Source: Manis javanica (Eukaryota; Chordata; Mammalia; Pholidota; Manidae). From it: a stretch of 64,000 nt of DNA. How positions within the stretch are numbered: position 1 is the first letter of the stretch; every line of letters begins with the position of its first letter. The stretch spans positions 144,567,173 through 144,631,172 of the forward strand of contig NC_133156.1 in NCBI RefSeq assembly GCF_040802235.1, given 5' to 3'. A model generated the notes under the pieces. It saw only the letters and a list, made by a program, of their open reading frames with translations. It was not told where the DNA came from and made no database searches. The translations under genes were made by a program, and so were the position numbers. This document shows positions 10,423 to 24,600 of this stretch, piece after piece.

Positions 10423-13400
10423 CCACTGGGCTCAGGGCTTCATTTCTGGGACTCTGTGTTGAACCCGTAGCCTAGCAACAGGCTAGTTACATCTGGAAGC
10501 GGTTGAAGTTCAGTGAGGTTCCTGGCCATAGGAACCCCATCTGCCCCACACTTGCTCCTTCCAGTATTCTCGACTTACAATCTACACGTTTCCAATCATC
10601 TACAGCGGTCCCTGGGCGAGAAAACTGTACTATTGTGACTACATTCCACAATAGAAAGACAAGTTAACAACAATTTAGAGCCATTGGAAATTAACATACA
10701 GCAAGATTTTGATACATATAACAAAGATTATAATATTCCTCAAGGCAGAGGAGGTTCCTAATCACAAAAGTTATAATAATCCTCATGCAAGGATAATTCC
10801 CAAAGCACAGAATGTATAGGGGTGATGAGTCACAATTTCATGCCACCAACAGAGGTAAATCTCTTCTGTCAGGTAGGTCAAATGCAACAGAATGGTCCTA
10901 AGATAGGACAGTAGCATGCAGGTGGTTCGTTCCCGCTCTAGTATACCATACTTTTACGTCTTTCTCTGTGGGGTTTACTGAAGGATCTATATATAGTGCG
11001 ACTGGAGGTGCATCCACTGGCCATTATTCTAAAAGCAAGCTTACCGGTACGAACCTCCTTCCTTCTGGCCATTGAGGATACACTAATATGCAATTTGGCA
11101 TCCACCCTGCTGTTACTCCGGGTATACACAGGAGCCCAGCTTCCAGACCTTGTCCACAATGTGCCAGGAGTTTCAGCTATCATTGGTCCATTTCTTGAGA
11201 GGCCCAAATCCATGCGCACTCAAAGGAGATTCTGGGCTTCAGTGCAGTTGGTATTGGCAACTAGATGTTATTCTGGTGGCCGAACCTCGGCTTCTGTGAT
11301 ATTTCCTTGGTTTGTACTTGCGGTTGTATAGCGGTGGCAGCCATATGTGTTAACATATCCACTGGGCTCAGGGCTTCCTTTCTGGGTCTCTGTGTTGTAG
11401 CCGTGGCCTAGCAACAGACCAGTTGCATCACAATATGGTTGAAGTTCCACGGGTATCTTGGCCATAGGATGCCCAACATCCCCACACACTCCGGCTCCAG
11501 TTCTCTCACCTTACAATCTACACGCTTTGAATCTTCCGCAATGGTCCCTGTGGTGAAAGCTAGAACCCTGTAACAATATTCCACAATAGCAAGGGAAGAG
11601 AACAACCACTGAGAGATAACAATTAAGATACAGCAAGATTTTGATACAACTAAGAAAAATTATAAGAATCCACAAACCAGAGGAGGTTCCCAATAACAGG
11701 AGTTATAGGATTCCTCAAGGCATAGGAAGTTCCCACTGCACAAATACTATAGGGGCTATAAGACAGATAAATTAAAGGCACCACAGAGTAAAATCTTGTC
11801 CATCTGGTAGGCGCAAGGAAGAGAGTGGTCCTGTGATAGGACGGTAGCAGGCAGGCGGTCCCATCAAGTATGGTCCACCATACTTTTACTTCTGTCCCCG
11901 TGGGGGTTACTGAATCATCTATATACAGTGCTGCTTAAGGAGCAAGCACTAGCATTATGATAAAACAAAACTCCAAAGCATGTTGATCCTACCTTCTGTG
12001 GATTCAGAATACCATAGTGTGATATTTGGCATCCACCCTGCTGTTATTCCATGTAGACGCAGGAGGGCAGGTTCCAGGATTTGTCCCAAGGTGGCAGGAG
12101 AGCAACCATCGTTTTCCATGTATTGATATGACCAAGGCCATGTAAACTCAATGGAGTTTCCATCATTCATTGCTCTTGGTCGTGGTAGGAAGATGTTATT
12201 GTGGTGGCCGAACATCGGCTTCTCTGATTCTCACTTGGTTTGAACTTGTAGTTGTATTGGGGAGCCAGCATATGTGTTAACATATCCACTGGGCTCAGGG
12301 CTTCATTTCTGGGACTCTGTGTTGAACCCGTAGCCTAGCAACAGGCTAGTTACATCTGGAAGCGGTTGAAGTTCAGTGAGGTTCCTGGCCATAGGAACCC
12401 CATCTGCCCCACACTTGCACCTTCCAGTATTCTCGACTTACAATCTACACGTTTCCAATCATCTACAGCGGTCCCTGGGCGAGAAAACTGTACTATTGTG
12501 ACTACATTCCACAATAGAAAGACAAGTTAACAACAATTTAGAGCCATTGGAAATTAACATACAGCAAGATTTTGATACATATAACAAAGATTATAATATT
12601 CCTCAAGCCAGAGGAGGTTTCTAATCACAAAAGTTATAATAATCCTCATGATGCAAGGATAATTCCCAAAGCACAGAATGTATAGGGGTGATGAGTCACA
12701 ATTTCATGCCACCAACATAGGTAAATCTCGTCTGTCCGGTAGGTCAAATGTAACAGAATGGTCCTAAGATAGGACAGTAGCATGTAGGTGGTTCGTTCCA
12801 GCACTAGTATACCACACTTTTACTTCTTTCCCCGTGGGGTTTACCAAAGGGTCTATATATAGTGCCACAGTAGGTGCATCCAAGGCCCATTATTCTAAAA
12901 GCAACCTTACCGTTACGATGCTCCTCCCTTCTGGCCGTTGAGGACACACTACTGTGACATTTGGCATCCACCCTGCAGTTACTCCGGGTATACACAGGAG
13001 GCCAGCTTCCAGGACTTGTCTACAATGTGACAGGAGTGTCAGCTATCGTTGGTCCGTGTGTCCAGAGGCCAAATCCATGTCCACTCAAAGGAGATTCGTG
13101 GCTTCAGTGCAGTTGGGATTGCTAGCTAGATGTTATTCTGGTGGCCGAACCTCGGCTTCTGTGATCCTTCGTTGGTTTGTACTTGCAGTTGTACAGGGGT
13201 GGCAGCCACATGTGTTAACGTATCCACTGGGCTCAGGGCTTCCTTTCTTGGTCTCTGTGTTGTAGCCGTAGCCTAGCAAAGGACCATTTGCATCATAACA
13301 TGGTTGAAGGTCCATGGGTGTCATGGCCATAGGATGCCCAATATGCCCACACACCCTGGCTCCAGTAATCTCACCTTACAATCTACGTGCATTCAATCTT

Positions 13401-16020
13401 CCACAGTGGTCCCTGTGAGAGAAAGCTGGAACCCTGTAACAATATTCCACAACAGCAAGGGAAGAGAACAACAACTTAGAGATATGAAAAATTAAGATAC
13501 AGCAAGATTTTTGTACAAGTAACAAAAATTGTAATAATCCACAAACCAGAGGAGGTTCCCAATAACAGGAGTTGTAGGATTGCTCAAGCCATAGGAACTT
13601 CCCACTGCACAAAGTCTGTAGGGGGTATAAGACACATGAATTAAAGGCACCAACAGAATGAAATGTTGTCCATATGGTAGGCGTATGCAAGAGAGTGGTC
13701 CTGTGATAGGAGTGTAGCAGGCAGGCGATCCCTTCCAGGTGTAGTCCACCATACTTTCCATTTGGTCCCTGAGGTGGTTACTGAACGATATTTACACAGT
13801 GCTACTGGAGGAGCAAACAAAAGCATTATGATTAAATAAAATTCTCCAGGAAGTTGCTCCTACCTTCTGGGTCTTCAGGATACACTAGTGTGACATTTGG
13901 CATCCAGCCCGCTGTTATTCCCCATAGACGCAGGAGGCCGCTTCCAGGCTTTGTCCCAAGGTGCCAGGAGAGCAACCATCGTTTTCCATGTGTCGATAGG
14001 TCCAAGGCCATGTCCACTCAATGGCTTTTCCATCATTCATTGCACTTGGTCATGTTAGGAATTTGTTATTGTGGTGGGTGTACGTCGTCTTCTCTGCCTC
14101 TTGCTTGGTTTGAACTTGTATTTGCATTGGGGAGCCAGCATATGTGTTAACATATCCACTGGGATCAGGGCTTCATTTCTGGGACTCTGTGTTGAACCCG
14201 TAGCCTAGCAATAGGTTAGTTACATCTGAAAGCGGTTGAAGTTCAGTGAGGTTGCTGGCCACCGGAACCCCAACTTCTCCACACTGCCATCCTCCAGTAT
14301 TCTCGCCTTACAATCTACACGTATCCAATCATTGGAAGTGGTCCCTGGGCGAGAAAGCTGGACTATTGTGACTACATTCCACAATAGAAAGAGAACTGAA
14401 CAACAATTTAGAGGCATTGAAAATTAACATACAGCAAGATTTTGATACAAGTAACAAAAATTGTAATAACCCACAAACCAGAAGAGATTCCCAATAACAG
14501 GAGTTGTAGGACTTCTCAAGCCATAGGAACTTCCCACTGCACAAAGACTGTAGGGGCTATAAGACACATGAATTAAAGGCACCAACAGAGTGAAATCTTG
14601 TCCATCTGGTAGGCGTATGCAAGAGAGTGGTACTGTGATAGGAGGGTACTAGGCAGGCGGTCCCTTCCAGGTGTAGTCCACCATACTTTTCATTCGGTCC
14701 CCGAGGGGTTTGCTGAATGATCTTTACACAGTGCTCCTGGAGGAGAAAGCACTAGCATTATGAGAAAACAAAATTCCCCAGGAAGTTGCTCCTACCTTCT
14801 GGGGGTTCAGGATATTCTAGTGTGACATTTGTCATCCACCCTGCTGTTATTCCAGGTAGACGCAGGAGGTCAGCTTCCAGGCTTTGTCCCAAAGTGCCAG
14901 GGGAGAAACCATCGTTTTCCATGTATCGATAGGACCAAGGCCATGTAAACTCAATGGAGTTTCCATCATTCATTGCTCTTGGTCGTGGTAGGAAGATGTT
15001 ATTGTGTTGGCCGAATGTTGGCTTCTCTGATTCTCAGTTGGTTTGAACTTGTAGTTGTATTGGGTATCCAGCCATATGTGTTAACATATCCACTGGGATC
15101 AGGGCTTCCTTTCTGGGTCTCTGTGTTGTAGCCGTAGCCTAGCAACAGACCAGTTGCATCACAATATGGTTGAAGTTCCATGGGTATCTTGGCCATAGGA
15201 TGCCCAACATCCCCACACACCCCGGCTCCAGTACTCTCACCTTACAATCTACATGCTTTTAATCTTTCGCAATGTTCCCTATGGGAGAAAGCTGGAACCC
15301 TGTAATAATATTCCACAATAGCAAGGGAGGAGAACAACAACTGAGAGATAATAAAAATTTATATATAGCAAGATTTTGATATGGGTAACAAAAATTGTAG
15401 TAATCCACAAACCAGAGGAGGTTCCCAATAACAGGATTGATAGGATTCCTCAAGCCATAGGAATTTCCCTGTGCACAAAGACTATAGGGGCCCTAAGACA
15501 CATGAATTAAAGGCACCCACAGAGTAAAATCTTGTCCATTTGTTAGGCGCATGGAAGAGAGTGGTTCTGTGATAGGATGGTAGCAGGTAGGCAGTCCTTC
15601 CAGGTGTAGTCCACAATACTTTTACTTCTGTCCCCGTGGGGGTTACGGAATTATCTATATATAGTGCTGCTTAAGAAGCAAGCACTAGCATTATGATAAA
15701 ACAAAATTCCCCTGGAGGGTGATCCTACCTTCTGGGGTTTCAGGATACCCTAGTGTGATATTTGGCATCCACCCTGCTGTTATTCCACTTGACGCAGGAG
15801 GCCAGCTTCCAGGCTTTGTCCCAAGGTGCCAGGAAAGCAACCATCGTTTTCCATGTATTGATAGGACCAAGGCCATGTAAACTCAATGGAGTTTCCATCA
15901 TTCATTGCTCTTGGTCGTGGTAGGAAGATGTTATTGTGGTGGCAGTACGTCGGCTTCTCTGATTCTCACTTGGATTGAACTTGTAGTTGTATTGGGGAGC
16001 CAGCGTATGCGTTAACGTAT
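10423..16020. repeat. Higher-order unit U2
   Basis: Same six-monomer order as U1. Shares with U5 alone the variants 'gtgcattcaatc' near 13387 and 'catttggtccc' near 13759. Shares 'gcaagctta' near 11036 and 'ctcctccctt' near 12922 with U3, U5 and U6. Private change: 'gtggtgggtg' near 14071 where the others have 'gtggtggctg'. Confidence 0.93.
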
Positions 16021-19000
16021 CCACTGGGCTCAGGGCTTCATTTCTGGGACTCTGTGTTGAACCCGTAGCCTAGCAACAGGCTAGTTACATCTGGAAGCGG
16101 TTGAAGTTCAGTGAGGTTCCTGGCCATAGAACCCCATCTGCCCCACACTTGCTCCTTCCAGTATTCTCGACTTACAATCTACACGTTTCCAATCATCTAC
16201 AGCGGTCCCTGGGCGAGAAAACTGTACTATTGTGACTACATTCCACAATAGAAAGACAAGTTAACAACAATTTAGAGCCATTGGAAATTAACATACAGCA
16301 AGATTTTGATACATATAACAAAGATTATAATATTCCTCAAGGCAGAGGAGGTTCCTAATCACAAAAGTTATAATAATCCTCATGCAAGGATAATTCCCAA
16401 AGCACAGAATGTATAGGGGTGATGAGTCACAATTTCATGCCACCAACAGAGGTAAATCTCTTCTGTCAGGTAGGTCAAATGCAACAGAATGGTCCTAAGA
16501 TAGGACAGTAGCATGCAGGTGGTTCGTTCCCGCTCTAGTATACCATACTTTTACGTCTTTCTCTGTGGGGTTTACTGAAGGATCTATATATAGTGCGACT
16601 GGAGGTGCATCCACTGGCCATTATTCTAAAAGCAAGCTTACCGGTACGAACCTCCTTCCTTCTGGCCATTGAGGATACACTAATATGCAATTTGGCATCC
16701 ACCCTGCTGTTACTCCGGGTATACACAGGAGCCCAGCTTCCAGACCTTGTCCACAATGTGCCAGGAGTTTCAGCTATCATTGGTCCATTTCTTGAGAGGC
16801 CCAAATCCATGCGCACTCAAAGGAGATTCTGGGCTTCAGTGCAGTTGGTATTGGCAACTAGATGTTATTCTGGTGGCCGAACCTCGGCTTCTGTGATATT
16901 TCCTTGGTTTGTACTTGCGGTTGTATAGCGGTGGCAGCCATATGTGTTAACATATCCACTGGGCTCAGGGCTTCCTTTCTGGGTCTCTGTGTTGTAGCCG
17001 TGGCCTAGCAACAGACCAGTTGCATCACAATATGGTTGAAGTTCCACGGGTATCTTGGCCATAGGATGCCCAACATCCCCACACACTCCGGCTCCAGTTC
17101 TCTCACCTTACAATCTACACGCTTTGAATCTTCCGCAATGGTCCCTGTGGTGAAAGCTAGAACCCTGTAACAATATTCCACAATAGCAAGGGAAGAGAAC
17201 AACCACTGAGAGATAACAATTAAGATACAGCAAGATTTTGATACAACTAAGAAAAATTATAAGAATCCACAAACCAGAGGAGGTTCCCAATAACAGGAGT
17301 TATAGGATTCCTCAAGGCATAGGAAGTTCCCACTGCACAAATACTATAGGGGCTATAAGACAGATAAATTAAAGGCACCACAGAGTAAAATCTTGTCCAT
17401 CTGGTAGGCGCAAGGAAGAGAGTGGTCCTGTGATAGGACGGTAGCAGGCAGGCGGTCCCATCAAGTATGGTCCACCATACTTTTACTTCTGTCCCCGTGG
17501 GGGTTACTGAATCATCTATATACAGTGCTGCTTAAGGAGCAAGCACTAGCATTATGATAAAACAAAACTCCAAAGCATGTTGATCCTACCTTCTGTGGAT
17601 TCAGAATACCATAGTGTGATATTTGGCATCCACCCTGCTGTTATTCCATGTAGACGCAGGAGGGCAGGTTCCAGGATTTGTCCCAAGGTGGCAGGAGAGC
17701 AACCATCGTTTTCCATGTATTGATATGACCAAGGCCATGTAAACTCAATGGAGTTTCCATCATTCATTGCTCTTGGTCGTGGTAGGAAGATGTTATTGTG
17801 GTGGCCGAACATCGGCTTCTCTGATTCTCACTTGGTTTGAACTTGTAGTTGTATTGGGGAGCCAGCATATGTGTTAACATATCCACTGGGCTCAGGGCTT
17901 CATTTCTGGGACTCTGTGTTGAACCCGTAGCCTAGCAACAGGCTAGTTACATCTGGAAGCGGTTGAAGTTCAGTGAGGTTCCTGGCCATAGGAACCCCAT
18001 CTGCCCCACACTTGCACCTTCCAGTATTCTCGACTTACAATCTACACGTTTCCAATCATCTACAGCGGTCCCTGGGCGAGAAAACTGTACTATTGTGACT
18101 ACATTCCACAATAGAAAGACAAGTTAACAACAATTTAGAGCCATTGGAAATTAACATACAGCAAGATTTTGATACATATAACAAAGATTATAATATTCCT
18201 CAAGCCAGAGGAGGTTTCTAATCACAAAAGTTATAATAATCCTCATGATGCAAGGATAATTCCCAAAGCACAGAATGTATAGGGGTGATGAGTCACAATT
18301 TCATGCCACCAACATAGGTAAATCTCGTCTGTCCGGTAGGTCAAATGTAACAGAATGGTCCTAAGATAGGACAGTAGCATGTAGGTGGTTCGTTCCAGCA
18401 CTAGTATACCACACTTTTACTTCTTTCCCCGTGGGGTTTACCAAAGGGTCTATATATAGTGCCACAGTAGGTGCATCCAAGGCCCATTATTCTAAAAGCA
18501 ACCTTACCGTTACGATGCTCCTCCCTTCTGGCCGTTGAGGACACACTACTGTGACATTTGGCATCCACCCTGCAGTTACTCCGGGTATACACAGGAGGCC
18601 AGCTTCCAGGACTTGTCTACAATGTGACAGGAGTGTCAGCTATCGTTGGTCCGTGTGTCCAGAGGCCAAATCCATGTCCACTCAAAGGAGATTCGTGGCT
18701 TCAGTGCAGTTGGGATTGCTAGCTAGATGTTATTCTGGTGGCCGAACCTCGGCTTCTGTGATCCTTCGTTGGTTTGTACTTGCAGTTGTACAGGGGTGGC
18801 AGCCACATGTGTTAACGTATCCACTGGGCTCAGGGCTTCCTTTCTTGGTCTCTGTGTTGTAGCCGTAGCCTAGCAAAGGACCATTTGCATCATAACATGG
18901 TTGAAGGTCCATGGGTGTCATGGCCATAGGATGCCCAATATGCCCACACACCCTGGCTCCAGTAATCTCACCTTACAATCTACGTGCCTTCAATCTTCCA

Positions 19001-21617
19001 CAGTGGTCCCTGTGAGAGAAAGCTGGAACCCTGTAACAATATTCCACAATAGCAAGGGAAGAGAACAACAACTTAGAGATATGAAAAATTAAGATACAGC
19101 AAGATTTTTGTACAAGTAACAAAAATTGTAATAATCCACAAACCAGAGGAGGTTCCCAATAACAGGAGTTGTAGGATTGCTCAAGCCATAGGAACTTCCC
19201 ACTGCACAAAGTCTGTAGGGGGTATAAGACACATGAATTAAAGGCACCAACAGAATGAAATGTTGTCCATATGGTAGGCGTATGCAAGAGAGTGGTCCTG
19301 TGATAGGAGTGTAGCAGGCAGGCGATCCCTTCCAGGTGTAGTCCACCATACTTTCCATTCGGTCCCTGAGGTGGTTACTGAACGATATTTACACAGTGCT
19401 ACTGGAGGAGCAAACAAAAGCATTATGATTAAATAAAATTCTCCAGGAAGTTGCTCCTACCTTCTGGGTCTTCAGGATACACTAGTGTGACATTTGGCAT
19501 CCAGCCCGCTGTTATTCCCCATAGACGCAGGAGGCCGCTTCCAGGCTTTGTCCCAAGGTGCCAGGAGAGCAACCATCGTTTTCCATGTGTCGATAGGTCC
19601 AAGGCCATGTCCACTCAATGGCTTTTCCATCATTCATTGCACTTGGTCATGTTAGGAATTTGTTATTGTGGTGGCTGTACGTCGTCTTCTCTGCCTCTTG
19701 CTTGGTTTGAACTTGTATTTGCATTGGGGAGCCAGCATATGTGTTAACATATCCACTGGGATCAGGGCTTCATTTCTGGGACTCTGTGTTGAACCCGTAG
19801 CCTAGCAATAGGTTAGTTACATCTGAAAGCGGTTGAAGTTCAGTGAGGTTGCTGGCCACCGGAACCCCAACTTCTCCACACTGCCATCCTCCAGTATTCT
19901 CGCCTTACAATCTACACGTATCCAATCATTGGAAGTGGTCCCTGGGCGAGAAAGCTGGACTATTGTGACTACATTCCACAATAGAAAGAGAACTGAACAA
20001 CAATTTAGAGGCATTGAAAATTAACATACAGCAAGATTTTGATACAAGTAACAAAAATTGTAATAACCCACAAACCAGAAGAGATTCCCAATAACAGGAG
20101 TTGTAGGACTTCTCAAGCCATAGGAACTTCCCACTGCACAAAGACTGTAGGGGCTATAAGACACATGAATTAAAGGCACCAACAGAGTGAAATCTTGTCC
20201 ATCTGGTAGGCGTATGCAAGAGAGTGGTACTGTGATAGGAGGGTACTAGGCAGGCGGTCCCTTCCAGGTGTAGTCCACCATACTTTTCATTCGGTCCCCG
20301 AGGGGTTTGCTGAATGATCTTTACACAGTGCTCCTGGAGGAGAAAGCACTAGCATTATGAGAAAACAAAATTCCCCAGGAAGTTGCTCCTACCTTCTGGG
20401 GGTTCAGGATATTCTAGTGTGACATTTGTCATCCACCCTGCTGTTATTCCAGGTAGACGCAGGAGGTCAGCTTCCAGGCTTTGTCCCAAAGTGCCAGGGG
20501 AGAAACCATCGTTTTCCATGTATCGATAGGACCAAGGCCATGTAAACTCAATGGAGTTTCCATCATTCATTGCTCTTGGTCGTGGTAGGAAGATGTTATT
20601 GTGTTGGCCGAATGTTGGCTTCTCTGATTCTCAGTTGGTTTGAACTTGTAGTTGTATTGGGTATCCAGCCATATGTGTTAACATATCCACTGGGATCAGG
20701 GCTTCCTTTCTGGGTCTCTGTGTTGTAGCCGTAGCCTAGCAACAGACCAGTTGCATCACAATATGGTTGAAGTTCCATGGGTATCTTGGCCATAGGATGC
20801 CCAACATCCCCACACACCCCGGCTCCAGTACTCTCACCTTACAATCTACATGCTTTTAATCTTTCGCAATGTTCCCTATGGGAGAAAGCTGGAACCCTGT
20901 AATAATATTCCACAATAGCAAGGGAGGAGAACAACAACTGAGAGATAATAAAAATTTATATATAGCAAGATTTTGATATGGGTAACAAAAATTGTAGTAA
21001 TCCACAAACCAGAGGAGGTTCCCAATAACAGGATTGATAGGATTCCTCAAGCCATAGGAATTTCCCTGTGCACAAAGACTATAGGGGCCCTAAGACACAT
21101 GAATTAAAGGCACCCACAGAGTAAAATCTTGTCCATTTGTTAGGCGCATGGAAGAGAGTGGTTCTGTGATAGGATGGTAGCAGGTAGGCAGTCCTTCCAG
21201 GTGTAGTCCACAATACTTTTACTTCTGTCCCCGTGGGGGTTACGGAATTATCTATATATAGTGCTGCTTAAGAAGCAAGCACTAGCATTATGATAAAACA
21301 AAATTCCCCTGGAGGGTGATCCTACCTTCTGGGGTTTCAGGATACCCTAGTGTGATATTTGGCATCCACCCTGCTGTTATTCCACTTGACGCAGGAGGCC
21401 AGCTTCCAGGCTTTGTCCCAAGGTGCCAGGAAAGCAACCATCGTTTTCCATGTATTGATAGGACCAAGGCCATGTAAACTCAATGGAGTTTCCATCATTC
21501 ATTGCTCTTGGTCGTGGTAGGAAGATGTTATTGTGGTGGCAGTACGTCGGCTTCTCTGATTCTCACTTGGATTGAACTTGTAGTTGTATTGGGGAGCCAG
21601 CGTATGCGTTAACGTAT
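16021..21617. repeat. Higher-order unit U3
   Basis: One base shorter than U1 and U2, because of a deletion in 'ggccatagaacc' near 16129 (others 'ggccataggaacc'). The same deletion is found only in U6. Otherwise near-identical to the other units. Confidence 0.93.
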
Positions 21618-24600
21618 CCACTGGGCTCAGGGCTTCATTTCTGGGACTCTGTGTTGAACCCGTAGCCTAGCAACAGGCTAGTTACATCTGGAAGCGGTTG
21701 AAGTTCAGTGAGGTTCCTGGCCATAGGAACCCCATCTGCCCCACACTTGCTCCTTCCAGTATTCTCGACTTACAATCTACACGTTTCCAATCATCTACAG
21801 CGGTCCCTGGGCGAGAAAACTGTACTATTGTGACTACATTCCACAATAGAAAGACAAGTTAACAACAATTTAGAGCCATTGGAAATTAACATACAGCAAG
21901 ATTTTGATACATATAACAAAGATTATAATATTCCTCAAGGCAGAGGAGGTTCCTAATCACAAAAGTTATAATAATCCTCATGCAAGGATAATTCCCAAAG
22001 CACAGAATGTATAGGGGTGATGAGTCACAATTTCATGCCACCAACAGAGGTAAATCTCTTCTGTCAGGTAGGTCAAATGCAACAGAATGGTCCTAAGATA
22101 GGACAGTAGCATGCAGGTGGTTCGTTCCCGCTCTAGTATACCATACTTTTACGTCTTTCTCTGTGGGGTTTACTGAAGGATCTATACATAGTGCGACTGG
22201 AGGTGCATCCACTGGCCATTATTCTAAAAGCAACCTTACCGGTACGAACCTCCTTCCTTCTGGCCATTGAGGATACACTAATATGCAATTTGGCATCCAC
22301 CCTGCTGTTACTCCGGGTATACACAGGAGCCCAGCTTCCAGACCTTGTCCACAATGTGCCAGGAGTTTCAGCTATCATTGGTCCATTTCTTGAGAGGCCC
22401 AAATCCATGCGCACTCAAAGGAGATTCTGGGCTTCAGTGCAGTTGGTATTGGCAACTAGATGTTATTCTGGTGGCCGAACCTCGGCTTCTGTGATATTTC
22501 CTTGGTTTGTACTTGCGGTTGTATAGCGGTGGCAGCCATATGTGTTAACATATCCACTGGGCTCAGGGCTTCCTTTCTGGGTCTCTGTGTTGTAGCCGTG
22601 GCCTAGCAACAGACCAGTTGCATCACAATATGGTTGAAGTTCCACGGGTATCTTGGCCATAGGATGCCCAACATCCCCACACACTCCGGCTCCAGTTCTC
22701 TCACCTTACAATCTACACGCTTTGAATCTTCCGCAATGGTCCCTGTGGTGAAAGCTAGAACCCTGTAACAATATTCCACAATAGCAAGGGAAGAGAACAA
22801 CCACTGAGAGATAACAATTAAGATACAGCAAGATTTTGATACAACTAAGAAAAATTATAAGAATCCACAAACCAGAGGAGGTTCCCAATAACAGGAGTTA
22901 TAGGATTCCTCAAGGCATAGGAAGTTCCCACTGCACAAATACTATAGGGGCTATAAGACAGATAAATTAAAGGCACCACAGAGTAAAATCTTGTCCATCT
23001 GGTAGGCGCAAGGAAGAGAGTGGTCCTGTGATAGGACGGTAGCAGGCAGGCGGTCCCATCAAGTATGGTCCACCATACTTTTACTTCTGTCCCCGTGGGG
23101 GTTACTGAATCATCTATATACAGTGCTGCTTAAGGAGCAAGCACTAGCATTATGATAAAACAAAACTCCAAAGCATGTTGATCCTACCTTCTGTGGATTC
23201 AGAATACCATAGTGTGATATTTGGCATCCACCCTGCTGTTATTCCATGTAGACGCAGGAGGGCAGGTTCCAGGATTTGTCCCAAGGTGGCAGGAGAGCAA
23301 CCATCGTTTTCCATGTATTGATATGACCAAGGCCATGTAAACTCAATGGAGTTTCCATCATTCATTGCTCTTGGTCGTGGTAGGAAGATGTTATTGTGGT
23401 GGCCGAACATCGGCTTCTCTGATTCTCACTTGGTTTGAACTTGTAGTTGTATTGGGGAGCCAGCATATGTGTTAACATATCCACTGGGCTCAGGGCTTCA
23501 TTTCTGGGACTCTGTGTTGAACCCGTAGCCTAGCAACAGGCTAGTTACATCTGGAAGCGGTTGAAGTTCAGTGAGGTTCCTGGCCATAGGAACCCCATCT
23601 GCCCCACACTTGCACCTTCCAGTATTCTCGACTTACAATCTACACGTTTCCAATCATCTACAGCGGTCCCTGGGCGAGAAAACTGTACTATTGTGACTAC
23701 ATTCCACAATAGAAAGACAAGTTAACAACAATTTAGAGCCATTGGAAATTAACATACAGCAAGATTTTGATACATATAACAAAGATTATAATATTCCTCA
23801 AGCCAGAGGAGGTTTCTAATCACAAAAGTTATAATAATCCTCATGATGCAAGGATAATTCCCAAAGCACAGAATGTATAGGGGTGATGAGTCACAATTTC
23901 ATGCCACCAACATAGGTAAATCTCGTCTGTCCGGTAGGTCAAATGTAACAGAATGGTCCTAAGATAGGACAGTAGCATGTAGGTGGTTCGTTCCAGCACT
24001 AGTATACCACACTTTTACTTCTTTCCCCGTGGGGTTTACCAAAGGGTCTATATATAGTGCCACAGTAGGTGCATCCAAGGCCCATTATTCTAAAAGCAAC
24101 CTTACCGTTACGATGCTCCTTCCTTCTGGCCGTTGAGGACACACTACTGTGACATTTGGCATCCACCCTGCAGTTACTCCGGGTATACACAGGAGGCCAG
24201 CTTCCAGGACTTGTCTACAATGTGACAGGAGTGTCAGCTATCGTTGGTCCGTGTGTCGAGAGGCCAAATCCATGTCCACTCAAAGGAGATTCGTGGCTTC
24301 AGTGCAGTTGGGATTGCTAGCTAGATGTTATTCTGGTGGCCGAACCTCGGCTTCTGTGATCCTTCGTTGGTTTGTACTTGCAGTTGTACAGGGGTGGCAG
24401 CCACATGTGTTAACGTATCCACTGGGCTCAGGGCTTCCTTTCTTGGTCTCTGTGTTGTAGCCGTAGCCTAGCAAAGGACCATTTGCATCATAACATGGTT
24501 GAAGGTCCATGGGTGTCATGGCCATAGGATGCCCAATATGCCCACACACCCTGGCTCCAGTAATCTCACCTTACAATCTACGTGCCTTCAATCTTCCACA